Below, piece by piece: positions 34,185-40,722 of a stretch of DNA of 64,000 bases (position 1 is the stretch's first letter; every line of letters begins with the position of its first letter). Position numbers and translations under genes: made by a program. The notes beneath the pieces were generated by a model that worked only from the letters and a program-made list of their open reading frames with translations, had not been told where the DNA came from and ran no database searches. The stretch covers positions 1 through 64,000 of the forward strand of contig NZ_FNHE01000003.1 in NCBI RefSeq assembly GCF_900103785.1, read 5' to 3'. Source of the stretch: Geodermatophilus siccatus. Lineage in GTDB: Bacteria; Actinomycetota; Actinomycetes; Mycobacteriales; Geodermatophilaceae.

Positions 34185-35029
34185 TGGAGGACCCCCGGGA
34201 GGACCTCGCTGCCCTCCAACCGCTCGCGAGCTCGCGGCGGGACCCTGCACCGAGGCCGTCGGACCCCTCGGAGGAGGACCCCGTCCCCCCACCCCTCGCA
34301 CGCTCGGGGCGGTACCCGGACGGGGCCGGGTCCCGGGACGGGGCCGCACGAGGGTGGCGGTGGGCGACGGTCACCGGCGTGCGGCGGCCGGTGCCGAGGG
34401 CCGTGGAGCTGCGGCTCGACGTCCCCGACCGGGTGCAGCACCTGGCCGGCCAGCACTACGTCGTCCGGCTGACCGCCGAGGACGGCTACACGGCGCAGCG
34501 GTCCTACTCGGTCGCCTCCGCGCCGGGCGAGCCCCAGGTGGAGCTGTTCGTCGAGCGCCTGGACGACGGGGAGGTCTCCACCCACCTGGCCGACGTCGTG
34601 GAGCCCGGCGACCGGCTGGAGGTGCGCGGCCCGATCGGCGGCTGGTTCGTGTGGGACGGCGAACGGCCGGCGCTGCTGGTCGGTGGCGGCACCGGCGTCG
34701 TCCCGCTGGTGGCCATGCTGCGGACCGCCCGCGAGCTCGGCCGCACCGACCTGCTGCGCATCGCCGTCTCCACGCGCACGCTCGCCGAGCTCCCCTACGC
34801 CGACGAGCTGCTCGAGGCCGGCGCGCTCGTCGTCACCACCCGGGAGCCGCGCGGCGTGCGCCCGGCCGGGCGGCTGACCGCCGCCGACCTCGTGCCGCTG
34901 TGGCAACCGGGCCGGACGGGGTACGTGTGCGGGTCGGCCGGGTTCGCCGAGGCGGCCAGCCAGCTGCTCGTCGACCTCGGCGTCCCCGCCACCGACATCC
35001 GGGTGGAGCGGTTCGGCGCGAGCGGGTGA
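34184..35029 (+). CDS. Ferredoxin-reductase-type FAD/NAD(P) oxidoreductase, with repeat-derived N-terminus
   Basis: A 281-residue flavoprotein reductase. The FAD motif RxYS is in 'YTAQRSYSVASAPGEPQ', the NAD(P) motif 'ALLVGGGTGVVPLVAML', and 'GYVCGSAGFAEAASQ' is the C-terminal nucleotide loop. It has no 2Fe-2S domain. ATG 34184 overlaps the molybdoenzyme stop (TGATG), so the pair forms a two-component system. The first ~57 residues ('EDPREDLAALQPLASSRRD...') are encoded by two copies of the hairpin repeat; the conserved fold begins only at 'WATVTGVRRPVPRAVELR'. Confidence 0.88.
   Translation: MEDPREDLAALQPLASSRRDPAPRPSDPSEEDPVPPPLARSGRYPDGAGSRDGAARGWRWATVTGVRRPVPRAVELRLDVPDRVQHLAGQHYVVRLTAEDGYTAQRSYSVASAPGEPQVELFVERLDDGEVSTHLADVVEPGDRLEVRGPIGGWFVWDGERPALLVGGGTGVVPLVAMLRTARELGRTDLLRIAVSTRTLAELPYADELLEAGALVVTTREPRGVRPAGRLTAADLVPLWQPGRTGYVCGSAGFAEAASQLLVDLGVPATDIRVERFGASG
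34187..34256. repeat. Hairpin repeat, copy R1a (inside a coding region)
   Basis: Starts GGAGGACCCCCGGGAGG right at the stop of the molybdoenzyme, core CTCGCGAGCTCG, then GGCGGGACCCTGCACC. Member of the family seen at 34272, 39938, 42959, 43391 and 62771. Here it is read through as the N-terminus of the reductase. Confidence 0.7.
34272..34327. repeat. Hairpin repeat, copy R1b (inside a coding region)
   Basis: GGACCCCGTCC (near 34276-34286) pairs with GGACGGGGCC (34318-34327), leaving one bulged A, around a CCTCGCACGCTCGGGG core. A second GGACGGGGCC follows at 34336-34345. It lies in tandem with R1a within the 5' end of the reductase gene. Confidence 0.75.
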
Positions 35030-35081
35030 ACCTGCTCCTCCGGGGGCGCCCGCCAGCGGGCTCCCCGGGGAGGATGGCGAC

Positions 35082-35597
35082 GTGCACACCGAGGTCTGCC
35101 CGGTCGAGGCCGTCGACGACGAGCTCCGGGCCCGGCTGCTCGCCTGCTGGACCGACGTGACCAACGCCGGCGGGTCGGTCGGCTTCGTCCCCCCGGTGAC
35201 CGAGGATGGCCTCGCGCCCTACCTCGACGCGGTCATCGAGCGGGTGCACCAGGGGCGCGAGTTGATCGCGTTGTTGCGCGTCGAGGGCGAGGTCGCCGGG
35301 TTCGCCGTCCTGTCGCTGTCGGTCAGCCCGCTGCGGCGGCACTGGGCCACCGTGCTGCGGGTGCAGGTGCGCCCCGAGTGGCAGGGACGGGGCCTGGGCC
35401 GGGTGCTGGTGGCCGGCGTCCACGACATCGCCCGGGCGCGCGGCCTGGAGTTCCTGCACCTCACCGTGCGCGGCGGCACCGGGCTCGAGGCCTTCTACGC
35501 GGACTTCGGCTACCGCGAGTTCGGGCGGATGCCGGGAGCGATCCGCGTGGCGCCCGGCGACGACCGCGACGAGCTGCACCTGACCTGCCGGCTGTGA
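35082..35597 (+). CDS. GNAT-family N-acetyltransferase
   Basis: A 171-residue acetyltransferase. The acetyl-CoA motif A is 'RVQVRPEWQGRGLGRVLVA' (Q/R-x-x-G-x-G/A), followed by 'ARARGLEFLHLTVRGGTGL' and 'AFYADFGYREFGRMPGA', typical of GNATs acting on amino groups of small molecules. The substrate is not predictable. GTG 35082; an ATG at 35074 is out of frame. Transcribed 53 bp after the reductase gene, possibly in the same unit. Convergent with the CrtA-like gene; CCTCCTCC...GGAGGAGG in the spacer could form a weak terminator. Confidence 0.88.
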   Translation: MHTEVCPVEAVDDELRARLLACWTDVTNAGGSVGFVPPVTEDGLAPYLDAVIERVHQGRELIALLRVEGEVAGFAVLSLSVSPLRRHWATVLRVQVRPEWQGRGLGRVLVAGVHDIARARGLEFLHLTVRGGTGLEAFYADFGYREFGRMPGAIRVAPGDDRDELHLTCRL

Positions 35598-35770
35598 TCA
35601 CGAGCGCCGGTCGGGACCCCGCAGCGGGTCGCCCGGTGTCCCGCCGGCGCCTCCGCCCCTCCTCCCTCCTGTGAGCAGAGGGGGCCGGAGGAGGTGCTGC
35701 ACCCACCGCGGACCGATCCCGCCCCCACGGCCACCGCCGTCCCGGGGACCGGTGCACCCCGCGACCGTCG

Positions 35771-36469
35771 TCAGGCCAGCGGGTCGCGGCCGTCCAGCGT
35801 CCCCTCCGCCGAGAGCAGCGCCAGCCGGGCGAACAGCTCCTCGGCGTACCAGCCCTCCTGTGCGGTGCGGGTGACGACGGCGGCGTGCGGGGCGCGGTCG
35901 TAGGCGAAGGAGTTCAGCGCCGAGGCGGACTCCCAGACGCTGAAGGTGCCCTGCAGCCCGAGCGGCGCCTCCCCGATGCCCAGGGCCACGCGCAGCCCCG
36001 GGCTCTCGTGCAGGTCGGCCGAGACCGGCGGGACGGCGCGCCAGAAGGTGACCGCCTTGCGCGGGGTGAGCCGGGCGCGGGTGACCGCGGCGACCGGGCC
36101 GTCCCACCGCTGCGGCCAGGGCTTCCCGAACGGCTCCTGCCGCGACCAGCGGCCGCGGGCGGCCAGCGGCCGCATCCGGGCGCTCCACTGCTCGTCGGCG
36201 ATCCGCTGCCAGCGGGCGACGACGTCGCCGGTCTCGAAGGCGGTGGCCGCGCGTTCGTCGTCCCACACCGCGAGCAGGGCCCAGCGGCGGGGGTCGGCGT
36301 CGCGCACGGTGAAGCTCCGGCCGCTGCCCGTGCCCAGCAGCTTCGCGAACCGCAGCCCGGGGCTGCGGCGCAGCGGACGCCGGTCGGTCGCCATCCGCAG
36401 CAGCGCGGCCGGGACCGATCGGCCGGGCACGCCCCACACGTGCAAGGTCGCCAGCCGTCGTGTGGTCAC
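35771..36469 (-). CDS. CrtA (spheroidene monooxygenase)-like protein
   Basis: A 232-residue protein resembling the spheroidene-monooxygenase/CrtA family: 'ATLHVWGVPGRSVPAALLRM', 'GLRFAKLLGTGSGRSFTVRD', 'WALLAVWDDERAATAFE', 'ESPGLRVALGIGEAPLGLQG'. CrtA is a heme-dependent carotenoid oxygenase; actinobacterial homologues away from carotenoid genes have no proven role, and no carotenoid gene is adjacent. GTG 36469 is chosen because GGGGAGG lies 9 bases upstream; ATG 36523 would add 18 residues. Confidence 0.8.
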   Translation of the reverse strand: MTTRRLATLHVWGVPGRSVPAALLRMATDRRPLRRSPGLRFAKLLGTGSGRSFTVRDADPRRWALLAVWDDERAATAFETGDVVARWQRIADEQWSARMRPLAARGRWSRQEPFGKPWPQRWDGPVAAVTRARLTPRKAVTFWRAVPPVSADLHESPGLRVALGIGEAPLGLQGTFSVWESASALNSFAYDRAPHAAVVTRTAQEGWYAEELFARLALLSAEGTLDGRDPLA

Positions 36470-36593
36470 GGGTCCGATCCTCCCCGTTGCGGACGGTCCG
36501 TGCCGCGTCGCGGCCGACGTCACGGGCCCCTGCGGAGGCGCGATCGTCGCTACGCTGCGTGCTTCCTGTGCTGCAGAGCGGGGGGAGGCCGGT

Positions 36594-37073
36594 ATGGGTG
36601 ACCAGGTCGATCGCCGGCAGGACCTGCTCCGGCGGGTGAACGCCCGCCGGGCGGGGGTCGAGGCCTACCTGCGCCAGCGGCGGCCCCGCGTCCAGCGGTG
36701 GGCCACCGTCACGCTGGTGCTCACGTCCCTGTCGGCGGTCTTCACCGCCGGACCCGCGCTCGGCGGCATCCCGTTCGCCGAGGCGGTCCAGAACGTGCTG
36801 GGCCTCGACAGCACGTCGGCGGTGTGGCGGACGCTCTGCTTCCTGGCGTTGCTGGTCTCGGTCGGCGCCACGGTCCTGACCAACATCAGCAAGGCGCGCG
36901 ACCCCGTCGCGGAGCTCAGCGCGGTCGAAGCGGCGGACGCCGAGCTCGAGGGGCTCGCCACGCTGCTGGAGTTCGGGACCCTCTCCGTCGAGGACGGGGT
37001 GAAGCTCTACCAGCAGTACGTCACCAAGATCCCCTTCATCGATGACGCACCCGCCGTCGCCCGGCCGGGTTGA
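36594..37073 (+). CDS. Membrane protein of unknown function
   Basis: A 159-residue protein with an amphipathic, Arg-rich N-terminus ('DLLRRVNARRAGVEAYLRQR') then two hydrophobic helices ('TVTLVLTSLSAVFTAGPALG' and 'TLCFLALLVSVGATVLTNIS') and a C-terminal acidic helix ('LSAVEAADAELEGLATLLEF'). The last part resembles SLATT-like small membrane proteins only in layout; no family is claimed. ATG 36594 has GGGGGAGG upstream. It lies 106 bp before the transporter gene. Confidence 0.7.
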   Translation: MGDQVDRRQDLLRRVNARRAGVEAYLRQRRPRVQRWATVTLVLTSLSAVFTAGPALGGIPFAEAVQNVLGLDSTSAVWRTLCFLALLVSVGATVLTNISKARDPVAELSAVEAADAELEGLATLLEFGTLSVEDGVKLYQQYVTKIPFIDDAPAVARPG

Positions 37074-37179
37074 GAGGCGCCGACGTGTACAGCCGCGGGC
37101 GGCCCGGGTAGCCCTCGTCCGGTCACGCCTCCGCCTCGGACCCGGGGGAGCCGGCGGGCCGCCCGAGAGGAGACCCGCC

Positions 37180-37992
37180 GTGGCGCGGACCGCACGCGAG
37201 GAGCTGGGCGAGACCGACGCCCCGGTCGAGGACCAGGTGGTGCAGGCCTTCGACCGGATCGTCGACGAGGGGGCGCAGCGGCTGCACCGCAGCTGGCGGG
37301 AGGTGCTCACCACCGGTCTGGCCGGCGGGCTCGAGGTGGCCACCGGCGTGGTGGCGCTGCTGGCCACCTACGCCGCGACCGGCAGCCACCTGCTGGCCGG
37401 GCTGGCGTTCAGCATCGGCTTCATCGCCCTGGTGCTGGCCAAGAGCGAGCTGTTCACCGAGGGCTTCCTCGTGCCGGTGACCGCGGTGGTCGCCGGCCGG
37501 GCGAGCGCGGGCCAGCTGGTCAAGCTGTGGGCCGGGACGCTGGTCGCCAACCTCGTCGGTGGCTGGCTGGTCATGTGGCTGGTGGTGCACGGCCTCCCGG
37601 AGCTCGGCGCCACCGCGGTCGAGTCGGGCCGGACCTTCGTGGAGGCGCCGCTGGACCTCGAGGCCGTCTCGCTGGCGCTGCTGGCCGGTGCCTTCATCAC
37701 GCTGATGACCCGCATGCAGCACGGCGCGGACTCCGAGGCGGGCAAGCTCGCCGCGTCGGTGGCCGGGGCGTTCCTGCTCGCCGGCCTGGTGCTGTTCCAC
37801 TCGATCCTGGACTCGCTGATCCTCTTCGGGGCGATCCACCACGGCGCCCCGTACGGCTACGGCGACTGGCTGGCCTGGTTCTGGTACACGACGCTGCTCA
37901 ACGTCGTCGGCGGGCTGGTCGTCGTCACCTTCCTGCGGCTGGTGCGCAGCAAGGAGCTCATCGAGCGCGAGCGGTCCGCGGCCGGCGCCTGA
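37180..37992 (+). CDS. Formate/nitrite transporter-family channel
   Basis: A 270-residue FNT-family membrane protein with six hydrophobic segments. The family features are 'ELFTEGFLVPVTAVVAGRAS' (first half, like the [LIVM]FT.N...P signature) and 'AFITLMTRMQHGADSEAGK' (second half), with 'LILFGAIHHGAPYG' near the end. FNT channels pass formate, nitrite, hydrosulfide or lactate as pentamers. This subgroup has a longer, soluble N-terminus and no proven substrate. GTG 37180 has GAGGAG seven bases upstream. Convergent with a broken gene. Confidence 0.88.
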   Translation: MARTAREELGETDAPVEDQVVQAFDRIVDEGAQRLHRSWREVLTTGLAGGLEVATGVVALLATYAATGSHLLAGLAFSIGFIALVLAKSELFTEGFLVPVTAVVAGRASAGQLVKLWAGTLVANLVGGWLVMWLVVHGLPELGATAVESGRTFVEAPLDLEAVSLALLAGAFITLMTRMQHGADSEAGKLAASVAGAFLLAGLVLFHSILDSLILFGAIHHGAPYGYGDWLAWFWYTTLLNVVGGLVVVTFLRLVRSKELIERERSAAGA

Positions 37993-38010
37993 GGATGCGC
38001 GCCGCCCTGG

Positions 38011-38683
38011 TCACCGTGCTCGCCGTCGGACGTCCAGCGGAGGTCCGGAGGCGGCCGCGCGGAAGGCGCGGAACACCTCCGGCGGCTGGGGTGAGGACCA
38101 CATCTGGTTGGTGAGCAGGACCGCGCTGGTCCCGGTCGCCGGATCGGTCCACCAGGAGCTGCCCAGGCCGCCGTCCCAGCCGTACGAGCCGGCCGAGCGG
38201 CCGCCCGGCTCGTCGGTGCGACGGCCAGGGGACGGCGAAGTCCAGGCCGAGGCCCAGCCGGAACGTCAGGACGTCGCGCACGGTGATCGCCCGGCGGGCC
38301 GGCACGGTGCCCGCGAGCGCGTCGGCCGGGTCGGCGAGCACCACCCGGTCGGCCAGCTCGGGCAGGTGGGCGTCCACCGGCTCGTCGAGCGCCAGCGTGC
38401 CGTCGTCCACCAGGGACAGAGCGGCGGCGGCCACGACGGGCTTGGTGGTCGAGGCGATGCGGAACACGGTGTCCGGCCGGACCGGGTCGTCCGCGCCCGG
38501 CGTGTGCGTCCCCGCCGCGCCCCGGGCCACCTCGCGCCCGCGGGCCACCCACCAGGCCGCGCCCGGCACCTCCCCGGCGGCCACCGCACCGGCCACCGCG
38601 GCCTCGACGTCCTCTGCCAGCCCCACCTCGCCTCCCCGGTCCCCGTCCCTGGTCGTCCGACCGGCGACGGGCCGCGGACTCAT
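38011..38683 (-). pseudogene. Serine hydrolase (class C beta-lactamase family), internally deleted and frameshifted
   Basis: The 5' part (38683 to about 38225) is a normal start of this family: the SxxK nucleophile is in 'VFRIASTTKPVVAAAALSL', then 'LTFRLGLGLDFAVPWPS'. Directly after, the reading shifts by one frame into 'GGRSAGSYGWDGGLGSSWWT' and 'TSAVLLTNQMWSSPQPPEV', the normal C-terminus, ending at TGA 38011-38013. About 150 residues between them, including the YxN and HTSG-like regions, are missing. So a deletion joined the two ends out of frame. ATG 38683 overlaps the DUF1990 stop (ATGA). Confidence 0.85.
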
Positions 38684-39228
38684 CGCCCGGCGGCCGCCCG
38701 GCGGACCGCGGTCAGGTACCGCTGGGTCGCCAGCCGCTGGACCAGCGTGCTGACCGGCCCGCCGAGGCGGGCCAGCGGCGAGGCCAACCGGGCGAACACG
38801 CGCAGCGTGAAGACGACGTCCCCGCCGGGCTCGAGCCGCACGAGGAACGCCTCCTCCCCGCTCTCCGGGTGGCCGGGCAGCGTGCCGTAGGCGAAGCCGC
38901 GCTCGTCGCCGGTCGTCTGCGCCCACACCACGCGGCAGGGGATGTCGTAGCCCAGCCGCGGCAGCCCCGCCGTGAGGACGACGACGGTGCCCGGCTCGCC
39001 CGCGGGCCCGGTGGCCCGCACCCGCAGGCCGACGCCACGCTGCATCCGCCAGTCGAACACCGCGGCCGCGGCCCGCTCGAAGGCCGCCGTCCCCGAACCG
39101 ACGACGACCGAGCGCTCGACGGTGTCGTAGCCGGTGGGCAGCACCGGCTCCCGCGTCGCGCCCACCTCCGGGTAGGTGAACGGGACGTCGGCGAGGTCGG
39201 CCGGGTCGGTCGCACGGAGGAGGCCCAT
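38680..39228 (-). CDS. DUF1990-family protein
   Basis: A 182-residue protein of the DUF1990/COG4762 family: 'FTYPEVGATREPVLPTGYDT', 'AAAAVFDWRMQRGVGLRVRA', 'RVVWAQTTGDERGFAYGTLP', 'HPESGEEAFLVRLEPGGDVV' and 'TQRYLTAVRRAAAG'. The fold is thought to be START-like (lipid-binding), with no known function. ATG 39228 is divergent from the HipA-like gene. Its stop overlaps the start of the broken hydrolase. Confidence 0.85.
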   Translation of the reverse strand: MGLLRATDPADLADVPFTYPEVGATREPVLPTGYDTVERSVVVGSGTAAFERAAAAVFDWRMQRGVGLRVRATGPAGEPGTVVVLTAGLPRLGYDIPCRVVWAQTTGDERGFAYGTLPGHPESGEEAFLVRLEPGGDVVFTLRVFARLASPLARLGGPVSTLVQRLATQRYLTAVRRAAAGR

Positions 39229-39288
39229 CCCCCCAGTGTCGTGGCCGCCGGTCCGCCCGCCGTCCCCGCCGGTAGGGTCGCGGCCACT

Positions 39289-40200
39289 GTGCTGCCCGCC
39301 GTCACCGCCACCCGCTACGTCACCCCGCTGCGCGAGGGTGGCTCGCTGCCGGGGCTCATGGAGGCCGACGACCTGGGCACCTACGTCGTGAAGTGGCGGG
39401 CTGCCGGGCAGGGCGTGAAGGTGCTCGTCGCCGAGGTCGTCTGCGGCGAGCTGGCCCGCGCGCTGTCGCTGCCGGTGCCCGCGTTGGTGACCGTCGACGT
39501 CGCCCCGGAGCTGGCGGTGGGGGAGCCGGACATCGAGGTCCAGGAGCTGCTGCAGCGCTCGGCCGGGGTCAACCTCGGGCTGGACTACCTGCCCGGGGCG
39601 CTGGACTTCGAGGCCGGCGTCGGGTCGGTCGAGTCCGAGCTGGCCGGCCGGGTGCTGTGGTTCGACGCGCTGGTCGGCAACGTGGACCGCTCCTGGCGCA
39701 ACCCCAACATGCTGTTCTGGCACGGCCGGCTGCAGCTGATCGACCACGGGGCCGCGCTGACCTTCCACCACAACTGGCCCGGCGCGGCCGCCGCGGTGTC
39801 CCGCCCCTACGACGCCGCGCAGCACGCGCTGGCGGAGTGCACCCCCGACGTCCGCGCCGCCGACGCCGCGCTCGGCCCGCGGGTCACCCGTCCGCTGCTG
39901 GAGCAGGTGCTCCGCCAGGTGCCCGACGACTGGCTGGAGGAAGACGGGCCCCGCCCTCCCCACCCCTCGCAGGCTCGGGGCGGTGCCCTGGCCGGGGCCA
40001 CGCACGGGCCGGCTGCCCCTGAGGAGGTCCGCGCCCGCTACGTCGACCAGCTGCTGGCCCGGTTGGCCGCCCGCGACGCCTGGCTGCCGCCGCTGCTGGC
40101 CACCGCGGCCGCGGGCGGGTCGCGCCGCAGGGCACCGCGGGGGGAGAACCGGCCGTCGTGGCTGGGCCCGCCACCGCCGGAGGGGATGAGCCAGCGGTGA
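39289..40200 (+). CDS. HipA-like kinase family protein carrying a hairpin-repeat insertion
   Basis: A 303-residue protein of the small HipA-like kinase family that pairs with DUF3037. Kinase-like motifs are 'GTYVVKWRAAGQGVKVLVAE' (ATP-site Lys), 'FDALVGNVDRSWRNPNML' (catalytic Asp, Asn) and 'LQLIDHGAALTFHHNW' (metal Asp). Near residues 221-245 the sequence 'EDGPRPPHPSQARGGALAGA' is encoded by a copy of the hairpin repeat (39938-39998), interrupting the family's C-terminal region while keeping the frame. GTG 39289 has only a weak ribosome site. The stop overlaps the DUF3037 start (GTGA). Confidence 0.85.
   Translation: MLPAVTATRYVTPLREGGSLPGLMEADDLGTYVVKWRAAGQGVKVLVAEVVCGELARALSLPVPALVTVDVAPELAVGEPDIEVQELLQRSAGVNLGLDYLPGALDFEAGVGSVESELAGRVLWFDALVGNVDRSWRNPNMLFWHGRLQLIDHGAALTFHHNWPGAAAAVSRPYDAAQHALAECTPDVRAADAALGPRVTRPLLEQVLRQVPDDWLEEDGPRPPHPSQARGGALAGATHGPAAPEEVRARYVDQLLARLAARDAWLPPLLATAAAGGSRRRAPRGENRPSWLGPPPPEGMSQR
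39938..39998. repeat. Hairpin repeat, copy R2 (inserted in the HipA-like gene)
   Basis: Contains GACGGGCCCCGCCCTCCCC, the CCTCGCAGGCTCGGGG core and GGTGCCCTGGCCGGGGCC. Same organisation as R1b but inside an otherwise conserved coding region. Confidence 0.7.
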
Positions 40201-40592
40201 GCCGGGAGACCTTCGAGTACGCCGTCCTCCGGGTGGTGCCGCGGGTGGAACGGGGGGAGTCGCTGAACGCCGGTGTCCTCGTCTACTGCCGGCAGCGCGA
40301 CTACCTCGGCTCGCGGGTGCACCTGGACACCGACCGGCTGCGCGCCCTGGACCCCACCGCGGACCCCGACGCGATCGGCCGCGCGCTGCAGGCCGCCGCC
40401 GACGTCTGCGCCGCCGACCCCGCCTCGGGTGCCGCCGGACGGGAGGCGCTGGGCTCGCGGTTCCGCTGGCTGACCGCGCCGCGCAGCACCGTGGTCCAGG
40501 CCGGGCCGGTGCACACGGGGCTGACCGAGGACCCGGACGCCGAGGCCGACCGGCTGCTGCAGCTGCTCGTGCTGCCCGTCACCGGGTCCTGA
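40197..40592 (+). CDS. DUF3037-family protein
   Basis: A 131-residue protein of the DUF3037 family: 'FEYAVLRVVPRVERGESLNA', 'GVLVYCRQRDYLGSRVHLD' and 'WLTAPRSTVVQAGPVHTGLT'. It has no known activity. Start GTG 40197 overlaps the HipA-like stop by GTGA, so the pair is translationally coupled; the two families are commonly found side by side, suggesting a functional unit (possibly toxin-antitoxin-like or a protein-modification pair). It ends 15 bases before the PHO-box-like site of phoX. Confidence 0.85.
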   Translation: MSRETFEYAVLRVVPRVERGESLNAGVLVYCRQRDYLGSRVHLDTDRLRALDPTADPDAIGRALQAAADVCAADPASGAAGREALGSRFRWLTAPRSTVVQAGPVHTGLTEDPDAEADRLLQLLVLPVTGS

Positions 40593-40606
40593 CCGTCCGT
40601 ACCCCG

Positions 40607-40628
40607 GGCTGGTGAACGGCAGGTGACG
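40607..40628 (-). promoter_or_regulatory. PHO-box-like PhoP site upstream of phoX
   Basis: On the minus strand: CGTCACCTGCC-GTTCACCAGCC, two 11-nt direct-repeat units fitting the actinobacterial PHO box G(T/G)TCACC-type consensus. It lies 95 bases before the phoX start, as expected for a PhoR-PhoP-controlled phosphatase. A very similar pair lies at 63951-63972. Confidence 0.65.
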
Positions 40629-40722
40629 GGCGGCTTCACGAGACCCGTGCCCGCGCGTCATGCGGGCGTCGATGCGCCCCACTAGCGTCCGGGCACCGAC
40701 GTCTCCCAGAGCCGAGGACCCG

